Positions 1 through 8,082 of a stretch of 64,000 nucleotides of DNA are shown one piece after another. The position numbers were made by a program, and so were the translations under genes. The notes under the pieces were generated by a model. That model worked only from the letters and a program-made list of their open reading frames with translations. It made no database searches and was not told the DNA's origin. Position 1 is the stretch's first letter. Each line of letters starts with the position of its first letter. The stretch is from Prolixibacteraceae bacterium (GTDB lineage Bacteria; Bacteroidota; Bacteroidia; Bacteroidales; Prolixibacteraceae), in contig JAQUIJ010000002.1 in assembly GCA_028683385.1 (NCBI GenBank), positions 186,001 through 250,000 of the forward strand, given 5' to 3'.

Positions 1-1
1 G

Positions 2-658
2 GATATCTATTATCCTGAAAATGTGGATAGTTTTACAACGGTGGTTTGGTTTCATGGTGGTGGTTTAACTGGCGGTGAAAAATCAATTCCGGAAAGATTA
101 AAAAACCGAAAATTGGCTGTTGTGGCAGTGAATTACCGGTTGAGTCCAAAAGTGAAAAGTCCGGCATACATCGATGATGCTGCTGCTGCGGTGGCCTGGG
201 TTTTCAAAAATATCAGTAAATATGGCGGTGATCCAAAGAAAATAGTGGTTTCAGGCCATTCTGCCGGCGGTTACCTTACCTGTATGATCGGACTTGATAA
301 GCATTACCTGGCGGCCTACGGAATTGATGCCAACGCTATTCAAAAACTGGTGCCTTTCAGTGGACAGATGATCACTCATTTTGAAATCCGTAAAGAGCGC
401 GGAATAAAGGATACTCAACCCATTGTCGATGAATTTGCTCCGCTCTTTCATGTTCGGGCTGATGCGCCGCCACTGTATTTAATCACCGGCGACCGTGAAC
501 TGGAAATGCTGGGCCGCTATGAAGAGAATGCTTATATGTGCCGCATGATGCGCCTTTCAGGACACAAACAAACAACTTTGTACGAATTGGATGGCTTCGA
601 CCATGGTGGAATGGCTCAGCCAGCATTTGATTTGCTATTGCGAATTCTGATGAAATAG
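2..658 (+). CDS. Alpha/beta hydrolase (esterase/lipase family), 5'-truncated by window edge
   Basis: The reading frame is open from the first bases of the window, so the true start lies upstream and only the C-terminal ~218 residues are here. An HGGG oxyanion-hole motif is followed by NYRLSP, and the nucleophile elbow is GHSAGG. The C-terminal DGFDHGG supplies the likely catalytic His. This layout is that of the alpha/beta hydrolase fold-3 / acetyl-esterase group. The substrate cannot be read from sequence. A GTG at 23 could be mistaken for the start, but codons before it (DIYYPEN) match the strand that precedes HGGG in this family. A terminator hairpin follows directly, so this is the last gene of its transcript. 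Confidence 0.85.
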   Translation, partial: DIYYPENVDSFTTVVWFHGGGLTGGEKSIPERLKNRKLAVVAVNYRLSPKVKSPAYIDDAAAAVAWVFKNISKYGGDPKKIVVSGHSAGGYLTCMIGLDKHYLAAYGIDANAIQKLVPFSGQMITHFEIRKERGIKDTQPIVDEFAPLFHVRADAPPLYLITGDRELEMLGRYEENAYMCRMMRLSGHKQTTLYELDGFDHGGMAQPAFDLLLRILMK

Positions 659-678
659 AAGATTGTTATTTTACAAGG

Positions 679-720
679 AAACTCATTCGTTGGACTACAA
701 TCCAGAGAATGAGTTTTTCT
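679..720 (+). terminator. Rho-independent terminator after the esterase gene
   Basis: AAACTCATTC (679-688) pairs with GAATGAGTTT (707-716) over a perfect 10-bp stem, followed by a run of T. It separates the esterase transcript from the hydrogenase operon. Confidence 0.8.
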
Positions 721-1054
721 ATTTTCACGAAACCCAATTGATTCTATCTCCGATAAGAGCAGGAGGTAAAGGTTCTCCACATTTTCAAATTAGTTTTATT
801 ACATTTCCTTGTCATTCAATGTGCTGAATATGTCGAATAACACCTAAATGCGATGATATTCTGGTTCATAACCATAGTTTATCTCTTTCTACTTCCTTAA
901 ATTTAGACGAGTTGATCTTCTTCCTGAATCTTCTTTCCGTTTCGGAAAATATACTGAAGAACGAAATGATCCGGCTGTTTTATCAGCACTTCTGAACATC
1001 GCCAATCGTTTGTTTTCTTACATCCAGAATCTATTTCTCATGATTGCATCGATA
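721..1054. other. Intergenic stretch without a recognisable gene
   Basis: No convincing gene. One frame is open from 878 to 1057 on the plus strand (59 codons, ends TAA). It has a protein-like composition with segments such as RVDLLPESS and DPAVLSALLNIANR, but no start codon near its beginning. It may be a gene remnant or chance. The right end carries the promoter of the hydrogenase operon. Confidence 0.5.
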
Positions 1055-1062
1055 TAATTTTG
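1055..1062 (+). promoter_or_regulatory. Bacteroidota -7 box of the hydrogenase operon
   Basis: TAATTTTG matches the Bacteroidota -7 consensus TAnnTTTG. Transcription would begin near 1069, so the in-frame TTG at 1060 cannot be the translation start and ATG 1114 becomes the natural one. No clear TTTG -33 element lies 19-21 bp upstream. Confidence 0.5.
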
Positions 1063-1113
1063 TATGGTTTCAGGAGAATCTCAGATATTCATCAACGAAT
1101 AAATCTTTTACAT

Positions 1114-1599
1114 ATGCACCCTGTTTCCGAATTGATCAAAAATCTGGCCGATCAGCATGGTCGTGAACGGCGCAATCTGCTACCGATTCTTCAGGGAGTT
1201 GTTGAGCAGGAAAAATACCTTTCAGAATTTTCAATGATTGAAATTGCCCGTGAATTGGATCTGCCAGCTGCCGAAGTATATGGTACTGCTACTTTCTATT
1301 CTTTTCTGGAATACAAAAAAATGGGCAAATATATCATTCGTGTCTGCAAAACCATTACCTGTTCCATGAAAGGGAAAAACCAAATCATGTTGGCCATTGA
1401 GGATATGTTGAAAATCAGTGCCGGTGAAACTACTCCTGATGGAAATTTCTCATTGCTTCAGACCAATTGCCTGGGGTTTTGCCACAAGGCACCTGCAATG
1501 CTTATTAACAACGAAATTTATACAGAGCTGACACCTGAAAAAGTACGTGAGATTTTAAGCTCATACCTGGAAAAGAAAGGAGGCTTGTATGACAACTAA
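1114..1599 (+). CDS. hydC: NuoE-like [2Fe-2S] subunit of NADH-linked [FeFe] hydrogenase
   Basis: The 161-residue product is a thioredoxin-fold [2Fe-2S] protein of the NuoE/HndA/HydC family. The four cluster ligands are visible as CKTITC and, further on, CLGFC, the usual C-x4-C and C-x3-C pairs. It passes electrons between the flavin subunit and the hydrogenase subunit in the cytoplasm. ATG 1114 (MHPVSELI) is chosen because the longer frame starts inside the -7 box and family members begin about here. Its end overlaps hydB by 11 bases, and the hydB ribosome-binding site (AAAGGAGG) lies in its last codons, which implies translational coupling. The symbol follows Thermotoga HydABC naming; HndA would be equivalent. 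Confidence 0.9.
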   Translation: MHPVSELIKNLADQHGRERRNLLPILQGVVEQEKYLSEFSMIEIARELDLPAAEVYGTATFYSFLEYKKMGKYIIRVCKTITCSMKGKNQIMLAIEDMLKISAGETTPDGNFSLLQTNCLGFCHKAPAMLINNEIYTELTPEKVREILSSYLEKKGGLYDN

Positions 1600-2773
1600 T
1601 TACCAACTTAGAAGGGTTGATTTCATTTTTAAAAATGAAAACGATTGGGAAGAAGTGCTGAGTAAAAGCATCAGCCGAACTCCCCAGGAATTGATAAACG
1701 AACTGATCAGTTCAGAATTGAAGGGAAGGGGAGGCGCCGGATTTCCCACCGGATTAAAATGGAAACTTTCGTCGGAAGCGGTTGATGATATTAAATACGT
1801 GATTTGCAATGCCGATGAGGGAGAGCCAGGAACTTTTAAGGATCGGGAGATTTTGTCGAGGGTGCCATTTAAAGTTTTGACTGCCATGGCAGTATGCGGT
1901 CATGTGATTGGTGCAAAAGAAGGATACATTTACCTGCGCGGCGAATACTTTTTTCTTCAGCCTGAACTAAAAAAGGCGATTAGCGAGTTTGAGTACTTTT
2001 GCAAAGAGATTAATCTGGATTTTAAAATCAGGATATTTATGGGAAGCGGGGCCTACATCTGTGGCGAAGAAACTGCACTTTTCGAATCGATGGAAGGCAA
2101 GCGCGGCGAGCCCCGGAATAAACCGCCGTATCCTTCATCGTATGGATACATGGGAAAACCAACCGTAATTAATAATGTGGAGACACTGGCTCATACCTTC
2201 ACGATCTTCAAATACGGGGCAAAACGATTTTACGACTTGGGAGTCCAGTATTCTCGTGGATCGAAGTTGTTTTCGGTTTCTGGAGATACGCCCAAACCGG
2301 GAATTTATGAGCTGGAACTGGGAATGAGTCTGGCCGATTTTGTGGATGAGTTCGGCGATGGTGATACCAAAGCCGTGCAAGTGGGTGGCGCCTCTGGATT
2401 TTTGGTTCCCCGGAAACGTTTCGGAGAAACGGCGATCGGATTTCAGGGGAAATTGACCGGAATTTCGCTGCCTACCGGTGGATCCATGATGCTTTTCAAT
2501 AGTTCGCGATCCATGTTCAATGTACTCGACAACTACCTTGAATTCTTCAGAGAAGAATCGTGCGGACAATGTACCCCTTGCCGTGTTGGTTGCCAGCAAT
2601 TGCTGAAAGGAATCAAAGCCGTAAAGCGTGGTGAAAAGAATGCACACTATCTCGACAAGTTGCTACGGTTGACCGAAACAATGCAGCTCACAGCCAAATG
2701 TGGGTTGGGGCAATCGGTGGCTAATTCGTTTTCGTCGATTGTCGAAAATTTCAGAGAAGAAATGATTTACTAA
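1589..2773 (+). CDS. hydB: NuoF-like NADH/FMN subunit of NADH-linked [FeFe] hydrogenase
   Basis: The 394-residue protein oxidises or reduces NAD(H). The glycine-rich NADH site GRGGAGFPTG and the FMN-region motif NADEGEPGTFKDR are present, then GSGAYICGEETAL, and near the C-terminus CGQCTPCRVGC plus a further Cys (TAKCG) for one [4Fe-4S] cluster. The length is that of plain NuoF. The N-terminal thioredoxin-like [2Fe-2S] domain and the C-terminal two-[4Fe-4S] ferredoxin domain of the bifurcating Thermotoga-type HydB are absent. It has a strong AAAGGAGG site 8-15 bases before ATG 1589. It lies between hydC (overlap) and hydA (20-bp gap). The missing clusters suggest an NADH-only rather than a ferredoxin-confurcating enzyme; that is inference. 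Confidence 0.93.
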   Translation: MTTNYQLRRVDFIFKNENDWEEVLSKSISRTPQELINELISSELKGRGGAGFPTGLKWKLSSEAVDDIKYVICNADEGEPGTFKDREILSRVPFKVLTAMAVCGHVIGAKEGYIYLRGEYFFLQPELKKAISEFEYFCKEINLDFKIRIFMGSGAYICGEETALFESMEGKRGEPRNKPPYPSSYGYMGKPTVINNVETLAHTFTIFKYGAKRFYDLGVQYSRGSKLFSVSGDTPKPGIYELELGMSLADFVDEFGDGDTKAVQVGGASGFLVPRKRFGETAIGFQGKLTGISLPTGGSMMLFNSSRSMFNVLDNYLEFFREESCGQCTPCRVGCQQLLKGIKAVKRGEKNAHYLDKLLRLTETMQLTAKCGLGQSVANSFSSIVENFREEMIY

Positions 2774-2793
2774 CTCTGCAAAACAGGACAGCT

Positions 2794-4584
2794 ATGACTA
2801 AAAATATTAAAATAACCATAAATGGAGTTTCGGTTGAAATTGAAGAGGGAACAACAATTCTTGATGCAGCGCGTAAGGCCGGAGTAATTATTCCAACGCT
2901 TTGTTACCACAAAGATCTTTGTGTAGCTGGAAATTGCCGGGTTTGTATTACTGAAATTGTCGGACAAAAACGGTTGACAGCAGCCTGTGCAACGCCATGC
3001 GAGGATGGAATGGAGGTTTTGACTAATTCGCTGAAAGTCAGGAATTCGCGAAAGCACATTGTCGAATTGCTGCTTTCGGAACATAATGCTGATTGTACCA
3101 GATGCTACAAAAACGGGAATTGTGAATTACAGCATCTGGCTTCAGAGTATAAAATTATGACTCAGGATTTTATCCGCCTTGCGCCGATGAAAAAGTATAC
3201 CATTGATATGTTTTCACCGTCGATTGTGAAAGACGACAGCAAATGTGTACGTTGCCAACGGTGCGTCCGGACCTGTGTTGAGTTGCAGGGTGTTAATGCC
3301 TTAACGGTTGCGCACAAAGGCGATCAGATGAAGATCACCACTTTCTTCGAGAAATTGATAAGTGACGTGGTTTGTACTACCTGCGGCCAATGTATCAATC
3401 ACTGTCCGACTGGTGCATTGGTCGAAAAAAACTACATCGAAGAAGTATGGGATGCCATTGCCGATACAACCAAACATGTGGTTGTTCAGACAGCTCCTGC
3501 TGTTCGGGTTGGTTTGGGCGAGGAACTGGGTTTTGAAACCGGGACTCGGGTGACTGGTAAAATGGTAGCTGCATTAAAGCGATTGGGGTTTGATGCTGTG
3601 ATGGATACCGATTTCACTGCCGATTTGACCATTATGGAAGAAGGCACCGAATTACTTACCCGCCTGAAAAAGGTACTGGTCGATCATGATCCGGAGGTGA
3701 AACTGCCGATGGCAACCTCTTGTTCCCCGGGCTGGATTAAGTATATCGAACATATGTTCCCTGATTATCTGGAACATTTGTCAACTTGTAAATCGCCGCA
3801 GCAAATGTTTGGTGCATTGGCAAAAACTTACTATGCCAAAGCTCGAAATCTTGATCCGGAGACCATTGTATCGGTATCAATCATGCCTTGCACTGCCAAG
3901 AAATTTGAAGCCAACCGCCCTGAAATGCACGACAGTGGTTACCGCGATGTGGATTATGTGCTGACCACGCGCGAATTGGCCATCATGATTAAACAGGCAG
4001 GCATCGACTTTATGAAACTGGAGGATATGCATTATGACCGTCTGATGGGTGAGTCAACAGGTGCTGGTGTAATTTTTGGAGCAACCGGTGGAGTAATGGA
4101 AGCCGCATTGCGAACCGCATACGAATTAGTTACCGGTCGCGAAGTTCCGTTCGAAAACCTGAACATTATACCAGTTCGTGGAATGGAAGGAGTAAAAGAG
4201 GCTACCGTAAAAATTGAAAATCCTTTGAAGGAATGGGCGTTTTTGGATGGAGTTGAACTAAAGTGTGCCGTTGCACATGGTTTGGTAAATGCCGGGAAAG
4301 TCATGGAGTCAATCCGGAAAGGTGAGGCCAATTATCATTTTATCGAATTTATGGCTTGTCCTGGGGGATGTTTGGGTGGTGGCGGACAGCCAATTCCAAC
4401 CAGTCCGGAAATTCGCCAGAAACGTGCTGAGGCTATTTATGCTGAAGACGCCGGAATGCCACTTCGGAAATCGCATCAGAATCAGGAAATTATCAAGATT
4501 TACAAAGATTTTCTCGATCATCCTTTGAGTGAGAAATCGCACCATTTGCTACACACGCATTACACTGCACGCGAAAGATTTTAA
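2794..4584 (+). CDS. hydA: [FeFe] hydrogenase catalytic subunit
   Basis: The 596-residue protein makes or consumes H2 at an H-cluster. Domains in order: N-terminal [2Fe-2S] ferredoxin-like domain (residues 1-80, CxxxxCxxxGNCRVC pattern); His-ligated [4Fe-4S] domain (about 80-120, HNADCTRCYKNGNC); two [4Fe-4S] motifs (CVRCQRCVRTC and CTTCGQCINHCP); H-domain from about 220. The L1 motif reads TSCSPGW (Cys310, Ser311), L2 MPCTAKKFE (Cys366), L3 EFMACPGGCLGGGGQP (Cys522, Cys526). The C-terminal small-subunit-like segment is included. Classical enzymes have TSCCPxW at L1, so the Ser is noted separately. It is the last gene of hydCBA and ends before a terminator. Maturase hydE is 3.5 kb downstream on the other strand. 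Confidence 0.95.
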   Translation: MTKNIKITINGVSVEIEEGTTILDAARKAGVIIPTLCYHKDLCVAGNCRVCITEIVGQKRLTAACATPCEDGMEVLTNSLKVRNSRKHIVELLLSEHNADCTRCYKNGNCELQHLASEYKIMTQDFIRLAPMKKYTIDMFSPSIVKDDSKCVRCQRCVRTCVELQGVNALTVAHKGDQMKITTFFEKLISDVVCTTCGQCINHCPTGALVEKNYIEEVWDAIADTTKHVVVQTAPAVRVGLGEELGFETGTRVTGKMVAALKRLGFDAVMDTDFTADLTIMEEGTELLTRLKKVLVDHDPEVKLPMATSCSPGWIKYIEHMFPDYLEHLSTCKSPQQMFGALAKTYYAKARNLDPETIVSVSIMPCTAKKFEANRPEMHDSGYRDVDYVLTTRELAIMIKQAGIDFMKLEDMHYDRLMGESTGAGVIFGATGGVMEAALRTAYELVTGREVPFENLNIIPVRGMEGVKEATVKIENPLKEWAFLDGVELKCAVAHGLVNAGKVMESIRKGEANYHFIEFMACPGGCLGGGGQPIPTSPEIRQKRAEAIYAEDAGMPLRKSHQNQEIIKIYKDFLDHPLSEKSHHLLHTHYTARERF

Positions 4585-4590
4585 TAGAAC

Positions 4591-4615
4591 AAGTCCGGTC
4601 TTCACCGGACTTTTG
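4591..4615 (+). terminator. Terminator of the hydCBA operon
   Basis: AAGTCCGGT (4591-4599) pairs with ACCGGACTT (4604-4612) around a 4-base loop and runs into T residues, only seven bases after the hydA stop. Confidence 0.85.
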
Positions 4616-4627
4616 TACTTTTGGAGT

Positions 4628-5107
4628 ATGCAATATCAAACCTCGTTCAAAAGTCCTTTAGGATTTCTGATTCTGAAGTCAGACGGACAATCAATAACAT
4701 CTGTTTCTTTTTCTGAAAACGAACTTCAGGAACAAAACTCGTGCGAAGTTTTGGAATCATGCAAAGCACAACTAAACGATTATTTCGCAGGAAATTTGAG
4801 GACTTTTGATTTGCCGCTTTCTCCTGAAGGAACTGAATTTCAGCAAAAAGTATGGGCCGAATTACTTAAAATTCCATACGGCGAAACCATTACCTACATG
4901 GATATGGCGGTTCGACTTGGCGATCCAAAATGCATTAGGGCGGCAGGTACAGCCAACGGTAAAAACCCGATTGCCATTATCATTCCATGCCACCGTGTGA
5001 TTGGCGCCGGAAACAAGCTGACGGGTTATGCCGGTGGAATCTGGCGGAAAAAGATATTGCTGGAACTGGAAATGAAACACAATCCCACCAAACGAACACT
5101 TTTCTAA
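4628..5107 (+). CDS. ogt: Methylated-DNA--protein-cysteine methyltransferase
   Basis: The 159-residue suicide enzyme removes alkyl groups from O6-alkylguanine. The active-site motif is IPCHRV with acceptor Cys121, preceded by GTANGKNP and followed by LTGYAGG, as in Ogt/AdaB. The N-terminal half is the short ribonuclease-H-like domain. ATG 4628 gives the usual length; the frame is open further upstream but overlaps hydA and its terminator. It is followed two bases after its stop by cutC, so the two are probably co-transcribed. No Ada-type regulator domain is present. Confidence 0.95.
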   Translation: MQYQTSFKSPLGFLILKSDGQSITSVSFSENELQEQNSCEVLESCKAQLNDYFAGNLRTFDLPLSPEGTEFQQKVWAELLKIPYGETITYMDMAVRLGDPKCIRAAGTANGKNPIAIIIPCHRVIGAGNKLTGYAGGIWRKKILLELEMKHNPTKRTLF

Positions 5108-5109
5108 AA

Positions 5110-5733
5110 ATGGATACTACTTTGATTTTTGAAGCCTGCGTTGAAACGCTGGAAGATGCTTTAATAGCCGAAAAACGAGGTGCAAATCGCATCGAACTTT
5201 GTTCTGCACTCGATCAGGACGGATTAACACCTTCGCCTGAATTAACCTTACAGTGTATTCAGAACTTATCAATTCCGGTGATGGCTATGGTTCGTCCGCG
5301 CGGCGGAAATTTTGTTTATACCGAAGATGAAATTCAGCTTATGGAAGCTGAAATAGTGTACTTCAAAGAATCTGGAGTTGCTGGTGTCGTGTTCGGATTG
5401 CTTACCGATGACGGTGCTGTTGATGTTGAAAATACCCGACGATTGGCCAACCTGGCGGCTCCGTTGGAAATCACTTTTCACAAAGCCATCGACTACTCCA
5501 ATGATATTCTGAAATCGTTTCAGGAATTGAATGCCATTGATGGAATTACGCGAGTGCTGACTTCCGGAGGAATGGACACGGCATGGAATGGCCGCCATAT
5601 TCTGAAGCAGATGCAGGATTTACCGGGTCGACAGATTAAAATCATTGCTGCCGGGAAAGTTCTACCGGAGAACCGCACTCAGATTGCTGAATTTACCGGA
5701 GCAACCGAGTTACACGGGAAACGGATCGTTTAA
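5110..5733 (+). CDS. cutC: CutC family protein
   Basis: The 207-residue TIM-barrel protein shows the family landmarks: ANRIELCSAL near the N-terminus, MVRPRGGNFVY in the middle, then TFHKAID, RVLTSGG and a C-terminal IIAAGKV. CutC was first linked to copper tolerance in E. coli, but its enzymatic role is unsettled, so only the family name is claimed. ATG 5110 begins two bases after ogt ends and gives MDTTLIFEACVET, the normal family start. The longer frame to 4987 overlaps ogt and is rejected. Confidence 0.93.
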   Translation: MDTTLIFEACVETLEDALIAEKRGANRIELCSALDQDGLTPSPELTLQCIQNLSIPVMAMVRPRGGNFVYTEDEIQLMEAEIVYFKESGVAGVVFGLLTDDGAVDVENTRRLANLAAPLEITFHKAIDYSNDILKSFQELNAIDGITRVLTSGGMDTAWNGRHILKQMQDLPGRQIKIIAAGKVLPENRTQIAEFTGATELHGKRIV

Positions 5734-5918
5734 TCACGCCATTGTTTTCAGCAGATTTTCGTTGGTTAAGTCGTTTGATTTCAATGGTATCTCCATGCTT
5801 GAAATCTAAAGTTTTACACATTTTTTTAGTAATTTCGTTGTCAATGTTAATTTATTAAAACATTTTCGTTCTGAATTCGAAAAATATGACAAAACCTTGC
5901 TTTTATTTTTCAGGAAAT

Positions 5919-5947
5919 ACTTAAAATTGCATCATCAAATTTTAAGT
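5919..5947 (+). promoter_or_regulatory. Palindrome upstream of the 5977 barrel gene
   Basis: ACTTAAAATT (5919-5928) and AATTTTAAGT (5938-5947) form a perfect 10-bp inverted repeat with a 9-base spacer, 29 bases before the start codon. It could be an operator or a 5'-leader hairpin; no T run follows, so it is not a normal terminator. Confidence 0.4.
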
Positions 5948-5976
5948 AAGTCATTCATTAATTGAAAATAATAGGT

Positions 5977-6534
5977 ATGAAAACAATTAAGAGAATTTCA
6001 GTTTTATTGCTCGCATGCATGCTGACAAGTTTAAGTTGGGCTCAGGAAAAAACGACCGATAATAAAAGTCTTTATAAAGCATTCGAAATGTCGGTTAGCG
6101 AAGGATTGAATCTTCAGGCAACTGCAAAGGTTGGAATTAAACCGGTGTATGGCATTTTTAGTGTAGGAACTCAATTTCTGGCCGAAAACTACAAATGGGC
6201 TTTTGGGGCAGGCGTTGGAACTCACCTGATGAAAACAGAGGATCACTCTATGAATCTTGAATACATGATTTTTCATGTGAACGAAAACGAAATATGGACT
6301 GATAATTACAACAACTTCCAGCAGATCAGATTGCTATATAGTAAACGTTTGGGCGAAAAGATTAGCATTTTTGGCGGACCAAGCCTCAATTTAAATATTG
6401 CTGAAAACAAACAGAGCTTTGGTCACACGTTCGAAAGTACTTTCCCTCCATATGATATGTACTCGCATGTTGGCGATAATCATACTGCTAAAGGTTGGAT
6501 TGGCTTTACTTTAGGTATCCGCTTCGATAAATAA
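5977..6534 (+). CDS. Small outer-membrane beta-barrel protein
   Basis: The 185-residue protein has a signal peptide (KTIKRISVLLLACML, cut probable after SWA, before QE). The mature part shows alternating hydrophobic strands with aromatic ends and Gly-rich turns (VGIKPVYGIFSVG, FGAGVGTHL, ISIFGGPSLNL) and closes with GWIGFTLGIRFDK, a typical final barrel strand with an aromatic residue near the end. I do not recognise a specific family, and function is unknown. ATG 5977 is preferred over TTG 5962 because it begins the positively charged signal-peptide n-region directly. It is monocistronic, with a strong terminator after it. Confidence 0.75.
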   Translation: MKTIKRISVLLLACMLTSLSWAQEKTTDNKSLYKAFEMSVSEGLNLQATAKVGIKPVYGIFSVGTQFLAENYKWAFGAGVGTHLMKTEDHSMNLEYMIFHVNENEIWTDNYNNFQQIRLLYSKRLGEKISIFGGPSLNLNIAENKQSFGHTFESTFPPYDMYSHVGDNHTAKGWIGFTLGIRFDK

Positions 6535-6555
6535 GAAAAACCAGCACGTATTACA

Positions 6556-6595
6556 GAAAAGGCCTGTCAGCATTTAAAACTGACAGGCCTCTTCG
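6556..6595. terminator. Bidirectional terminator between convergent genes
   Basis: AGGCCTGTCAG (6560-6570) pairs perfectly with CTGACAGGCCT (6580-6590). It sits between the barrel gene (plus strand) and the oxidoreductase (minus strand) and can serve both. Confidence 0.85.
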
Positions 6596-6617
6596 TTGTA
6601 CCCTATTGCTGAATCGA

Positions 6618-7985
6618 TCAAAGGTTCTCACCATATGAAAATCCATCTCTCATCGGTTCCTTGATGTAGGCATCCAATTCCGGATGATTGGTAACTTTCA
6701 TGTTGGCTGCATCATATTCGATGCGGGTATTGAAGCGCTGAGCCAAAACTCCGGTAAGCGACATCTCTACCAATTTTGTAGCGTAATCAAAATTCGATCC
6801 ACATACACCACCGTTTTTAATGGCTTCAACCCATTCGCGTTGCGGGTTTTCGTCGAAAGTGCGAGGTATTGTTTGTGCGGGTGGATTCTTCAGGAATTCT
6901 TTCCATTCGTCATCTTTCATCAAAAGTCGCGGTTCATTGGGGCGTCCGCCGGTCATCAGGCACTGTTTGTCTCCAACCATGATCATGCCACTTCCAGGTA
7001 ATTTTTCCAAATTCCACTCCGGACGATTTTCTGGTTTTAGTTTTCCTTCGTACCAACGCATGGTTACAGGTGTTTTGTTTCCACGAGCCGGAAAATCCCA
7101 GCGAATAATGGCCTGATCGGAAACAAACCCGGTGTCTGGCACCGGAGATTTAAATTCAGCTTCAACTACATTTGGCATACCCAGATCGAGTGACCAGAAA
7201 GGAGCATCGAGCGTGTGGCAACACCAGTCGCCAAGTTCGCCATTGCCAAAATCGAACCATCCACGCCATGTTTTTGGGGCATATATTCCATTGTATGGGC
7301 GGTTGGCTGCAGGTCCCAGCCATAAATCCCAGTCGAAATACTCCGGAATGGGTTGTTCTGCAGGAGGAAAGCTTTCAGGTTTATTAAAATATTTTCCGGG
7401 TCCAAAATCCGGTCCGTCGAACCACGCAATTACTTCAGTTACATTGCCCAATAATCCCGCTTCGTACCATTCTTTAATCAGCCTGATGCCGTTGGTGGCA
7501 TGTCCCTGGTTAGCCATTTGTGTGATTACGTTGTAATGTTTGGCTGCTTTTTGAAGGGTGCGCAATTGCCAGATGTTGTGCGCCAGTGGTTTTTCAACGA
7601 TGACGTGTTTGCCCAGTTGCATGGCGGCCATGGCTGCCGGAAAATGCGAATGATCAGGAGTACAGACCATCACTGCATCAATTTCTTTGTGCATTTGGTC
7701 GAACATCACACGGTAATCTTTGAAACGCTTGGCGTTTGGCATTACCCGAAATGCTTCAGCAGCCCGTTTGTCGTCAACATCGCACAAGGCAACAATATTC
7801 TCGTTCCATTTGGGATCTTTCTGATTAATCAGTTTGCTCCAATTGGCCATTCCCTGTCCGCCCACACCAATAACCGCAATATTTAGACGGTTCGATGGAG
7901 AACAACTCATAAGATTTGGAATGAAAAATGCACCAGCCGAAAACACTGAGGCCGATTTAAGAAAATCTCTTCTGGTAGGTTTCAT
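6618..7985 (-). CDS. Gfo/Idh/MocA family oxidoreductase with Tat signal
   Basis: The 455-residue protein starts with a twin-arginine signal (PTRRDFLKSASVFSAGAFF), so it is exported folded, probably with its NAD(P) cofactor already bound. A Rossmann fold begins at NIAVIGVGGQGMANW. The dinucleotide/catalytic segment VEKPLAHN is the family's EKP motif. The C-terminal sheet domain follows, with GDWCCHTLDAPFW. Such secreted oxidoreductases are abundant in Bacteroidota that degrade glycans. ATG 7985 is chosen because it opens the Tat signal; the frame extends 51 codons further but that extension has no family features. No sugar-utilisation gene is adjacent, so the substrate is unknown. Confidence 0.88.
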   Translation of the reverse strand: MKPTRRDFLKSASVFSAGAFFIPNLMSCSPSNRLNIAVIGVGGQGMANWSKLINQKDPKWNENIVALCDVDDKRAAEAFRVMPNAKRFKDYRVMFDQMHKEIDAVMVCTPDHSHFPAAMAAMQLGKHVIVEKPLAHNIWQLRTLQKAAKHYNVITQMANQGHATNGIRLIKEWYEAGLLGNVTEVIAWFDGPDFGPGKYFNKPESFPPAEQPIPEYFDWDLWLGPAANRPYNGIYAPKTWRGWFDFGNGELGDWCCHTLDAPFWSLDLGMPNVVEAEFKSPVPDTGFVSDQAIIRWDFPARGNKTPVTMRWYEGKLKPENRPEWNLEKLPGSGMIMVGDKQCLMTGGRPNEPRLLMKDDEWKEFLKNPPAQTIPRTFDENPQREWVEAIKNGGVCGSNFDYATKLVEMSLTGVLAQRFNTRIEYDAANMKVTNHPELDAYIKEPMRDGFSYGENL

Positions 7986-8082
7986 GGTAGGTTTAGTATT
8001 TAGTTTAAGTGAGTTAAATGTAGGAAATATTTTTAATAGGCTTTGCATCATCCTAAAAAAAATACCAGAACAGAACGGTTGG

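Noticed and set aside
1060-1113. Longer start of the NuoE-like gene at TTG 1060
   Set aside because: It lies within the TAATTTTG -7 box, and the extra residues have no counterpart in the family.
2135-2647. 170-codon minus-strand ORF opposite hydB
   Set aside because: Antisense shadow; hydB shows full NuoF motifs on the plus strand.
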